From an uncultured Pseudomonadota bacterium (GTDB lineage: Bacteria > Pseudomonadota > Gammaproteobacteria > Burkholderiales > Usitatibacteraceae), in the NCBI GenBank assembly GCA_946885905.1, contig CAMPHL010000191.1, positions 1 to 5,793 on the forward strand: 5,793 bases of DNA, written 5' to 3'. Numbering within the stretch: position 1 is the first letter of the stretch; every line of letters begins with the position of its first letter. The notes beneath the pieces were generated by a model, which ran no database searches, was not told where the DNA came from, and saw nothing but the letters and a program-made list of their open reading frames with translations. Position numbers and translations under genes: made by a program. Below, piece by piece: positions 1 through 5,757 of the stretch.

Positions 1-239
1 CCGTTGTAGAGGCGGAATTTCTCGCCCGATACCAGCGCCGTGACCTGGCCGCGCAGGTTGCTGCCCAGCGGCCACGCGCGGCTCACGTTGGCCGACATGC
101 TGAAGATGCTGTCCTCGAGGCGGTTGAACGCCTCGCGCGCGCGGTTCACGTTGTCGTCGAAGGTGTAGGCGAAGTCCACGTTGATCGGGTAGGCATACAG
201 CAGCGGCTCGAAGCGCCACGGCGGCGCCGCGCCCGCGCC
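1..239 (-). other. Start of a further beta-rich, probably second outer-membrane barrel segment (truncated)
   Basis: The reading frame continues for 79 complete codons past the last recognised autotransporter strand with no stop. It reads FEPLLYAYPINVDFAYTFDD, then NVNRAREAFNRLEDSIFSMS, then ANVSRAWPLGSNLRGQVTAL, then VSGEKFRLYNG. Short amphipathic strands alternate with Asn/Gly/Asp turns, and the (Y/F)DDNVNRA element looks like the first strand and loop of a different outer-membrane barrel family. The rest lies outside the window, so the total length and strand count cannot be judged. Confidence 0.55.
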
Positions 240-3200
240 CAGCTCCTGCGTGACCATGAGGCGCACGCCCTGGGTGTTCGAGGCGCCCGCGGAGCGCTGC
301 GCGAGGTAATCGAGGCCCACCTTGAGGCCCCCGCCCATGACCAGGTCCGCGCCCACGCCGAGCAGGAGCGAGTTGCGGCTCGTGCCCGAGGGCGTCACCG
401 AATAGACCTCGCCCGGCAGGTCGGAGTACCACAGGTTGACGGCGCTCCGGCCGCCGAGCTCGCGCCGGTACTCCACGCGTGCGCGCGGCTCTGCGAAGCC
501 GAAGTCGGTCTCGTGGCGCGACTCCGCGCGCAAGCCTGCAACCACCTGGGTGGTGCGCTGGTCCTGCTCGGCGTACGTGAGCGCGTGGTTGCCGACGCCG
601 CTCTCAGAGCTCGCATCCAGCCGGTCGGCGGTGAAGTCGATGCGGCCATAGGGCGAAACCAGGAAGTTGCCGTAGCGATACTCGTAGGCGGCGGCGACCG
701 AGCCGAAGAACTGCTTGCCCTTGCGGCCCGCGGTCGCGATCGCCTCGAGCGAGGTCACGTAGCGGTAGGAATCGAAGTCCAGCGTGCCGTAGCCGAGCAG
801 CGCGTCGATGTAGGTGCGCGGGCCGACCTGGTAGCTGCCGTAGGCCGCGAGCGACCCCGCGCGCGCCTTGCTGCGCGAGCCCGCGGTGCCGATATCCGTG
901 TCCTCGCGCGCGAAGCCCGCCGCGAGCCCGGCGGAGAAGCGCTCACCGAAGCGCCGGTCGACGCCGAGCGTAACGCCATCGGTATTGAACTCGGAGCCCG
1001 TGCGCTCGTTATTGCCGTCGAGGCGCCCGAACCAGGCGTTGCCCGCGACCCAGAAACCGAGGCCGTAGGACTCGGGAGCGGTCGATGCCGTGACCGAGCT
1101 CGAAGTCACCGCCTGGGCGAGTGTCGTCACGAGCGAAACCGGGCCCACGTCGCGCGCCGGTGCCGCTGCCGAGGCGATCCGGATCGGCTCCGGCTTCGGG
1201 GGGGACGCTGCCTGCGCTACCTCGTCCGGCGGCGGCGACGCGCGGCCCGTCTGCGCCGCAGCGGCGGCCTTCTCTTCGGCGGTCCGCGGCGCCACCGGTT
1301 CGGTGCGGTGCAGCGATTCCATCCGCCGCGAGATGTTGCTCACCTGGGCGCCAGCGAAGCGCCGCGCGGCCTGCGTCTGGGCCTCGACCAGGCCCACGAC
1401 ATCGGCGTCCCTGGTGGGATCGGGCCGCCCGACCACGAGGACGTCGATCACCACGGGGCTCGATTGCCCGAGGACACCGTAAGCGATGTAGCGGAACGAG
1501 TCGGATCCGAAGAAGTCCGTCTTCGGCGTGTACGTCACCTGCATGCCGTTCACGCGCGTGGTGCCGTGCGCGGCATCGCTGTGGATAGACACGCCGGTGA
1601 TGGCCGATCCCTTGACCAGGGGCTTGAGATCGAACGTGGCCGGCGTGTTGAGCTGGACGGTGAATTGCGCGCTGGTGCCCGTCGGTGGGAGCGGGAACAC
1701 GTTGATCGCCACGGTCGCTGCCGCGCTCGTGCCGGCGGTGTTCGAAACCGTGTACCGGAAGCTGTCCGTGCCCACGTACCCGGCGGCGGGCGTGTAGGTG
1801 ACGACGTTGCTGTTGGGCGTGGCGCTCACCAGCCCATGTTCCGGCAGGCCCACGACGTTGACCGTGTACTCCTCGCCGACGATGAGGAGCGTGATCGGCG
1901 TGGCGGTCTCGTACGGCACTTCGGCGCTCGCGTTGGCCGAGGTCGGGGCCGCGAAGTTGACGACGATGCGAAGCGTGAACGTCGTGGTCCCCGCCGCGTT
2001 CGTCACGCTCACGGTCACGTCGAAGGTGCCGGACTGCGTGGGCGTGCCGGAGATGACCCCCGAGCCGGGATCGAGCGTGAGGCCGGGCGGAAGTCCCGTC
2101 GCGCTGTAGCCGGTGGGCGATCCGCCGGCCTGGATGGCGTAACCGAACGGCTCGCCCTTGATCGCCTGCAGGGGCGCCACCGGCACGATGGTCGGGCGGC
2201 TGAGCGCAATGGACAGCGTGAGGGCGCGCGTTCCTGTCCCGCTGGGGTTGGTGGCGCTCAGGTTCACATGGAAGGTGCCCGGCGCGCCCGGCGTGCCGCT
2301 GATGATGCCGGTGGCCGGATTCACCGAAAGGCCCGGCGGCAGGCCGCTCGCGCCGAAGCTCGTCGGCCCGTTCGTGGCCGTGATCTGGTAGAGGAAGCGG
2401 GAGCCGCTTGCGCCGGAAGCCGTCGCCGGGCTCGTGATCACCGGCAGGCCAAGGCCGATCGTGATCGTCAGGGTCGACGTGGCAGTGGCGGTCGCGTTGG
2501 TCGCGCTGATGGTGACGCTGAACGTGCCCTGCCCCATCGGCGTGCCCGAGATGAGGCCCGAGGTCGCGCTCACCGCAAGCCCCGGCGGAAGTCCCGTCGC
2601 CCCATAACTCGTCGGGTTGTTGGTCGCGGTGATCTGGTAGGTGAAGGGCGAGCCGTCGTTGCCGCCGGCGCTCGTGGGACTGGTGATGACGGGCGCGCCG
2701 AGCGAGATGGTGATGACGAGCGGCTTGGTGTCGGAGCCCGAGCCGTTGGTCGCGGTCATGCTCACGTTGAACACGCCGACGACCGTCGGTGTGCCCGTGA
2801 TGGCGCCAGTGGCGGTATTCAGCGCGAGGCCGGCGGGCAGCGCGGACGAGCCGAAGCTTTGCGGCTGGTTGGTGGCCACGATGGTGTAGCTGAACGCCGC
2901 GCCCGTCTGCCCGCTCGCGGTCCCCGGGCTGGTGATGACCGGGGGGTTGTCCGAGATGGTGAGCACCAGGACCGCGTCGCCCGGCCCGGCCGCGTTGCTC
3001 GCGGTGATCGTCACGTTGAACACGCCGCCCACCAGGGGCGTGCCGTTGATCGCGCCCGTGGCGGTGTTGACGGTGAGCCCCGCAGGAAGCCCGGTGGCGT
3101 TATAGGACGTGTGCGGTGGCTGTGTCGCGGTGATCTGGTAGCTGAACGGCACCGCCACGCCGCCGAGAGCGGTGAGCGGCGAGGTGATCATGGGCGGCCC

Positions 3201-4583
3201 GAGGCCGATCGTGATGGCGAGCGTGAACTGGCCGCTCGTCGCGCCCGCGGCCGTGGTCCCGGTGAGCCGCACGTTGGTCGGCCCGCCCTGCACCGTCGGC
3301 GTGCCGGTGATCGCACCCGTGCCCGTGTTGAGCGTGAGGCCGGCCGGCAGCGGATCGAGCGCCGCGAAGCTCGTGAACGCCGGCCCGGCGGTGCTGGTGA
3401 TCTGGTAGTTGAAGGCGACGCCGGTCTGGCCGTTCGCCGTGGCTGCGCTGTTGATCGCGGGCGCGACGTGGAACGTGACGTTCGCGTTTCCGGTCCCGGT
3501 CGCGTTCGTCGCCGTGACGTTCGCGGCGTATGGGCTGCCCGCCGCGCTGGTGGGCGTGCCGGTGATCGCGCCATTGCCGGTGTTCACCGTGAGACCGGGC
3601 GGAAGTCCGGTGGCGTTGTAGCTGCTCGGACTGTTGGTAGCCGTGATGGTGTAGCCCGGGTAGGCGACGTTCACCGCGCCGTTCTGGGCGGTCGTGGCGC
3701 TGGTGATCGCCGGCGCGCCGAGGGTGATCGTGATCGAAAGCGCTTGCGTATTGGAGGCGCCACCCGGATAGCTTGCCCCGACGGTGAAATTGAATGTCCC
3801 GGGCGCGGTGGGAATCCCGGAGATGACGCCGCCCGGGGAGAGGGTGAGGCCGGTGGGAAGCGATCCTCCGGCGAGGCTGAAGGTCGCGATGGACTGGCAC
3901 CGGACCTGCACCGTCTGGTTGTAGGGGTTGCCCGGCTGGTTGCTGGGATGGTTGGGCAGGCTGACCGTGGTGAACGTCGGACCCGCGACCGGATTCGAGA
4001 TCGTGATCGGCTGCGTGCGTGTACTGGTGGTCGCAGCGCCCGTGGCCCTGTAGCCGAAGGTGTCGCTGCCGATCGCGCAGGCGCTGGGCTGATATGTGGC
4101 GGTGTAATTGAAGCCCGCGACGCCGAAGCTCACCGCGCCCTTGGACGGGCTCGCGCCCTGCTGGCTCGCGCTGCTCGTCGCTCCCCCGCCCCACGCCGTG
4201 GAGTGGAAGATGTGCTGCAGGTTGAAGGTGGACCCGGCTCCGAGCGCGGCGGGGCCTTCATGGAACGGGATGTTCCGGTTCGACGGCGCGGGCAGGATCG
4301 AACCGATGTGCGCGGCGAGCTCACCCGTGCCTCCGGCCGGCGCGACCGTCATGCCCCCGCTGATCGCATGGTCGATGACCGCCTGCGCGTTGGCGCCGTT
4401 GTAATAGGCGTCGTTCCCGCCCGCGCCGTGGCAGCCGGCGAGCGCGCAGTTGTTCGTGAACGAGGTGTGCCCTGAAGTGTGGCCGCCGTCGACCGTGCCG
4501 ACGAAAAGCGCCGTCGACACCACGAGGCCCAGGGTGAACCCCAGCCGTGCGCCGGATCCGGTAAAGGATCGGAAACTCGCCAA
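1..4583 (-). CDS. Giant surface autotransporter: cytochrome-c-like domain, Ig repeats, beta-barrel(s); C-terminus off the window
   Basis: Predicted cell-surface (type V secreted) protein, at least 1527 residues, with no stop between the start and the left edge. Order seen by translation: residues 1-31 signal peptide (Arg5, Arg13, then hydrophobic LGFTLGLVVSTALFVG); about 33-100 cytochrome-c-like domain with CALAGCH at 46-52; about 140-200 Big_9-like Ig domain (GSDTFGYRATG); 203-880 eight He_PIG repeats; 881-1052 two Big_9-like domains (YVGTDSFRYTV, FFGSDSFRYIA); 1053-1092 predicted helix; to about 1165 a Pro/Ala-rich linker; 1171-1448 autotransporter barrel with alternating aromatic/hydrophobic strands; 1449 onward a further beta-rich segment. 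The TTG start is chosen because AGGGAGGG lies 4-5 bases upstream and the signal peptide follows at once. The frame is open up to a TAG at 4731-4733, with no in-frame ATG or GTG. Only four cysteines are visible. The gene is divergent from the plus-strand gene at 4747. Ligand and function are unknown; the domain families are recognised from motifs, not from a search. Confidence 0.93.
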   Translation of the reverse strand, partial: MASFRSFTGSGARLGFTLGLVVSTALFVGTVDGGHTSGHTSFTNNCALAGCHGAGGNDAYYNGANAQAVIDHAISGGMTVAPAGGTGELAAHIGSILPAPSNRNIPFHEGPAALGAGSTFNLQHIFHSTAWGGGATSSASQQGASPSKGAVSFGVAGFNYTATYQPSACAIGSDTFGYRATGAATTSTRTQPITISNPVAGPTFTTVSLPNHPSNQPGNPYNQTVQVRCQSIATFSLAGGSLPTGLTLSPGGVISGIPTAPGTFNFTVGASYPGGASNTQALSITITLGAPAITSATTAQNGAVNVAYPGYTITATNSPSSYNATGLPPGLTVNTGNGAITGTPTSAAGSPYAANVTATNATGTGNANVTFHVAPAINSAATANGQTGVAFNYQITSTAGPAFTSFAALDPLPAGLTLNTGTGAITGTPTVQGGPTNVRLTGTTAAGATSGQFTLAITIGLGPPMITSPLTALGGVAVPFSYQITATQPPHTSYNATGLPAGLTVNTATGAINGTPLVGGVFNVTITASNAAGPGDAVLVLTISDNPPVITSPGTASGQTGAAFSYTIVATNQPQSFGSSALPAGLALNTATGAITGTPTVVGVFNVSMTATNGSGSDTKPLVITISLGAPVITSPTSAGGNDGSPFTYQITATNNPTSYGATGLPPGLAVSATSGLISGTPMGQGTFSVTISATNATATATSTLTITIGLGLPVITSPATASGASGSRFLYQITATNGPTSFGASGLPPGLSVNPATGIISGTPGAPGTFHVNLSATNPSGTGTRALTLSIALSRPTIVPVAPLQAIKGEPFGYAIQAGGSPTGYSATGLPPGLTLDPGSGVISGTPTQSGTFDVTVSVTNAAGTTTFTLRIVVNFAAPTSANASAEVPYETATPITLLIVGEEYTVNVVGLPEHGLVSATPNSNVVTYTPAAGYVGTDSFRYTVSNTAGTSAAATVAINVFPLPPTGTSAQFTVQLNTPATFDLKPLVKGSAITGVSIHSDAAHGTTRVNGMQVTYTPKTDFFGSDSFRYIAYGVLGQSSPVVIDVLVVGRPDPTRDADVVGLVEAQTQAARRFAGAQVSNISRRMESLHRTEPVAPRTAEEKAAAAAQTGRASPPPDEVAQAASPPKPEPIRIASAAAPARDVGPVSLVTTLAQAVTSSSVTASTAPESYGLGFWVAGNAWFGRLDGNNERTGSEFNTDGVTLGVDRRFGERFSAGLAAGFAREDTDIGTAGSRSKARAGSLAAYGSYQVGPRTYIDALLGYGTLDFDSYRYVTSLEAIATAGRKGKQFFGSVAAAYEYRYGNFLVSPYGRIDFTADRLDASSESGVGNHALTYAEQDQRTTQVVAGLRAESRHETDFGFAEPRARVEYRRELGGRSAVNLWYSDLPGEVYSVTPSGTSRNSLLLGVGADLVMGGGLKVGLDYLAQRSAGASNTQGVRLMVTQELGAGAAPPWRFEPLLYAYPINVDFAYTFDDNVNRAREAFNRLEDSIFSMSANVSRAWPLGSNLRGQVTALVSGEKFRLYN
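240..1073 (-). other. Autotransporter beta-barrel domain (residues 1171-1448)
   Basis: About 278 residues, matching the usual 250-300 of the autotransporter barrel family (PF03797). The domain opens with SYGLGFWVAGNAWFGRLDG and contains TDGVTLGVDRRFGERFSAGL, a pattern characteristic of the family. It continues with regular alternating strands such as FFGSVAAAYEYRYGNFLVSP, VVAGLRAESRHE and LLLGVGADLVMGGGLKVGLDY, and ends with VRLMVTQEL. It should insert into the outer membrane and carry the upstream passenger across. A classical domain ends at the protein C-terminus with an aromatic residue. This one ends in Leu and the frame goes on. Confidence 0.85.
1074..1429 (-). other. Helical segment and Pro/Ala-rich linker before the barrel (residues 1053-1170)
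   Basis: Residues 1053-1092 include VGLVEAQTQAARRFAGAQ followed by SNISRRMESLH. This amphipathic, probably helical stretch resembles the one usually found just before the barrel in this autotransporter type, where a helix is thought to thread the barrel pore. Residues about 1093-1145 are rich in Pro, Ala, Glu and Lys (TAEEKAAAAAQTG, SPPPDE, PPKPEP) and look disordered. The segment VSLVTTLAQAVTSSS then leads into the first barrel strand. No catalytic autoprotease motif was recognised here. Confidence 0.6.
1430..1943 (-). other. Two Big_9-like Ig domains (residues 881-1052)
   Basis: After the He_PIG array come two units of about 86 residues. Each carries a hallmark strand pair: VVTYTPAAGYVGTDSFRYTV in the first and VTYTPKTDFFGSDSFRYIAY in the second. 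The (V)TYTP..(G/D)(Y/F).G(T/S)DSF.Y signature is typical of Big_9/cadherin-like bacterial Ig domains, often found in large adhesins and autotransporter passengers. A degenerate relative, GSDTFGYRATG, lies ahead of the He_PIG array near residues 172-182. So the He_PIG block is flanked on both sides by this second Ig type. Confidence 0.8.
1944..3977 (-). repeat. Eight tandem He_PIG (putative Ig) repeats in the passenger
   Basis: These are protein-level tandem repeats, residues 203-880, ending at codon boundaries 3977-3711, 3710-3459, 3458-3192, 3191-2940, 2939-2691, 2690-2442, 2441-2193 and 2192-1944. Unit lengths are 89, 84, 89, 84, 83, 83, 83 and 83 residues. Each unit has a start like VITSP..A.G..G..F.Y, then ITATN, then GLPPGL(T/S), then G.ISGTP, then G.F.V...ATN. 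This is the signature of the He_PIG family, a cadherin/Ig-like beta-sandwich common in bacterial surface proteins. The repeats are diverged at the DNA level. The last five are nearly uniform. The first three are irregular: unit 1 carries a cysteine, and units 1 and 3 contain insertions. The likely role is a rod-like stalk projecting the N-terminal domain from the cell. Confidence 0.9.
4284..4487 (-). other. Cytochrome-c-like domain with CX4CH motif (residues ~33-100 of the giant protein)
   Basis: Directly after the signal peptide the protein reads NNCALAGCHGAG, so Cys46, Cys51 and His52 form a CX4CH motif. NGANAQAVIDHAISGGM follows, then TGELAAHIGSIL. This resembles small c-type cytochrome domains, in which C..CHG is followed by a GAN-(aa)-I helix, a GGM segment carrying the methionine axial ligand, and a final helix ending in an A-(A/H)-I-x-x-(Y/I)-L pattern. 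Met78 is the candidate distal ligand and His52 the proximal one. Most c-type cytochromes use CX2CH; CX4CH is known in tetrahaem cytochromes c3, so haem attachment is plausible but not assured. If the motif does not bind haem, the two cysteines could form a disulfide or bind a metal. Confidence 0.65.
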
Positions 4584-4587
4584 CTCG

Positions 4588-4594
4588 CCCTCCC
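4588..4594 (-). promoter_or_regulatory. Shine-Dalgarno that fixes the TTG start of the giant gene
   Basis: On the minus strand GGGAGGG (part of AGGGAGGG) precedes CGAG and then TTG. The core GGAGG is 5 bases from the start codon, which is good spacing. No ATG or GTG occurs in frame between the upstream stop and this point, so this site decides in favour of the non-ATG start at 4583. Confidence 0.75.
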
Positions 4595-4619
4595 TGGGCT
4601 GAACCGTTATTCGCGCGGT

Positions 4620-4640
4620 GGCACCCTGCTTCGGAGTGCC
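4620..4640 (-). promoter_or_regulatory. Hairpin in the 5' leader of the giant gene
   Basis: Read on the minus strand, GGCAC-T-CC-GAAGCA-GG-GTGCC forms a 7-bp stem with one bulged T and a 6-base loop. It sits 37 bases upstream of the TTG start, outside the Shine-Dalgarno. It could stabilise the leader or affect translation. No known riboswitch family was recognised. Confidence 0.35.
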
Positions 4641-4649
4641 TTGTGAGCA

Positions 4650-4655
4650 ATGATA
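4650..4655 (-). promoter_or_regulatory. Possible -10 element for the giant gene
   Basis: TATCAT on the minus strand matches the sigma-70 -10 consensus TATAAT at 5 of 6 positions, about 67 bases upstream of the TTG start. The -35 position 17 bases further upstream reads TGGTTA, a poor match, so an activator or a different promoter may be used. Confidence 0.25.
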
Positions 4656-4663
4656 CGCACCGG

Positions 4664-4680
4664 ACTGATTCTTAACCAGT
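4664..4680. promoter_or_regulatory. 17-bp imperfect palindrome, possible operator between the divergent genes
   Basis: ACTGATTCTTAACCAGT has dyad symmetry about position 4672. Six of eight half-site positions pair (ACTG.TT...AA.CAGT). It lies 81 bases from the minus-strand start and 67 bases from the plus-strand start, overlapping the region where -35 contacts for the minus-strand gene would fall. Its size and symmetry suit a dimeric helix-turn-helix regulator, but no specific regulator motif was recognised and a chance occurrence is possible. Confidence 0.3.
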
Positions 4681-4746
4681 TCTTGTGGCCGGGAGGCTGA
4701 AAGACAGGCTGACAACCGAGCCCCGAGACACTACCATAGCGGGCCC

Positions 4747-5487
4747 ATGCTCAACATCCTGAACCGCCTGCGGGGCGCCTGGCTGGCGGCCCTGCTTTCG
4801 GCCAGCGTCGCCGCCGCGGCGCAAAGCCTCTCGGTCCTCCCGGCGGCCCCGCAGTACATGGAGCCGGTGTACGTCCGCGTCACCCCCGAGCGCGGCGCGC
4901 GCGAGCTCATCTACGGCGCGCAGGCCTCCATGAGCGGCAACGTGATCACCGTCGAGCTGCAGAAGCGCTCGGAGTGTTGCGAGTATTACTACGACGTGAT
5001 GCTGGGCCGTTTCCCCGCGGGAACGTACAAGGTGGTCGTGCCGATCGGCGAAGGCAAGTCGGCCACGGTGGATTTCACCGTTTCGGCGCCCGCACGTTCG
5101 CGCGAATACCCGGGCCGCGTCCCGGCCGTCAATTACACCGACCTCTGGTGGTCTCCGGCCGAATCCGGATGGGGACTTTCGATCGTCCACGGCCCGTTCA
5201 ACGACATCTTCGCCACCTGGATGGTCTACGGCACCGACGGCAAGCCCACCTGGTACCTGCTGGGTTCGGGCAAGTGGACGAGCGCGAACTCGACCACGAC
5301 CTACGAGGGCAAGGTCTTCCGGACCAGCGGCCCGCACTTCGCGCAGCTGTTCGACACGCGCAAGGTGGGGTTCGAGCCGGTGGGCACCGCGAAGCTGGAG
5401 TTCCGCGACGCGTTGACCGGTGTGTTCCGGTTCGACGTCGAGGGTGTGTCGGGTCTCAAGAACATCACGCGGATGCCGGTGGAGTAG
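4747..5487 (+). CDS. Exported protein of unknown function with beta-rich N-domain and Trp-rich C-terminal domain
   Basis: 246 residues, complete. Residues 1-25 are a clear Sec signal peptide: Arg8 and Arg10, then AWLAALLSASVAAAA, with probable cleavage after Ala25 (AAA|Q). Residues about 26-114 look like a small Ig-like beta-sandwich (VYVRVTPERG, NVITVELQ, YYYDVMLGRFPAGTYKVVV) and contain an adjacent Cys77-Cys78 pair. Residues about 128-246 are a Trp/Tyr-rich domain with NYTDLWWSPAESGWGLSIVH, DIFATWMVYGTDGKPTWYLL and a closing FRFDVEGVSGLKNITRMP. This module recurs in many beta/gammaproteobacterial exported proteins and, to the reader's knowledge, has no established function. The ATG at 4747 is the first possible start after an in-frame TGA at 4699-4701. 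Its Shine-Dalgarno is poor (GCGGGCCC just upstream). The gene is divergent from the giant autotransporter gene. Periplasmic or secreted location is inferred. Confidence 0.92.
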   Translation: MLNILNRLRGAWLAALLSASVAAAAQSLSVLPAAPQYMEPVYVRVTPERGARELIYGAQASMSGNVITVELQKRSECCEYYYDVMLGRFPAGTYKVVVPIGEGKSATVDFTVSAPARSREYPGRVPAVNYTDLWWSPAESGWGLSIVHGPFNDIFATWMVYGTDGKPTWYLLGSGKWTSANSTTTYEGKVFRTSGPHFAQLFDTRKVGFEPVGTAKLEFRDALTGVFRFDVEGVSGLKNITRMPVE

Positions 5488-5494
5488 TTCTGCT

Positions 5495-5511
5495 CTCGGG
5501 CGAGACCCGGG
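5495..5511 (+). terminator. Weak terminator-like hairpin after the exported-protein gene
   Basis: CTCGGG-CGAGA-CCCGGG forms a 6-bp stem (one T-G pair) with a 5-base loop, starting 8 bases after the TAG stop. No run of T follows, so it is not a convincing intrinsic terminator. It may instead protect the transcript's 3' end. Confidence 0.25.
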
Positions 5512-5736
5512 TGGTCCTCGAGAGGCGGACTTCGGTTCAGGGAAGTGAAACTTCGAGATGTGGTCAAGGGCCTGCCGACCGTCCCGCCACTCGAGGGCCA
5601 CCCCGGACTCACCCGATCCCACTTGTGATGGCGGCCCCCGGACTGTTTGGAAGTGGGTACGCTCGGCGCCAAGCCAGTACGCCTGCGTGCCTGCCTAGCC
5701 GCCCGTCACCACCTTCAATAGTGGTGGGCTGCATCC

Positions 5737-5757
5737 ATCGAGCGGGAAGCCGTCGAT
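5737..5757. other. 8-bp bulged stem with GAAG tetraloop
   Basis: ATCGA-g-CGG, loop GAAG, then CCG-TCGAT: two stem blocks of 5 and 3 bp separated by one bulged G. It lies 10 bases after the CACCAC/GTGGTG hairpin at 5707-5726. The tandem pair of hairpins in a non-coding stretch is the only hint of a structured element; no known RNA family was recognised. Confidence 0.25.

Noticed and set aside
1944..3977. CRISPR array or DNA satellite because of periodic ~250-bp similarity
   Set aside because: The period is protein-coding (multiples of 3, 83-89 codons) and is fully explained by He_PIG domains. There are no short identical repeats with unique spacers.
3100..4194. Minus-strand open frame of about 364 codons
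   Set aside because: It is an out-of-frame shadow of the giant gene on the same strand: the product is Arg/His/Gln-rich with no domain, whereas the neighbouring frame gives He_PIG repeats.
4641..4660. TGTGAGCAATGATACGCAC as a CRP-type site
   Set aside because: Only the left half-site TGTGA matches; the right half lacks TCACA at the required spacing.
4713..4715. Alternative in-frame TTG start further upstream for the giant gene
   Set aside because: It would put 44 extra residues before the signal peptide, and the strong Shine-Dalgarno lies at the downstream TTG instead.
4672..5622. Minus-strand open frame opposite the exported-protein gene
   Set aside because: It is antisense to 4747-5487, which has a clear signal peptide and conserved Trp-rich domain. 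The antisense product shows no recognisable domain.
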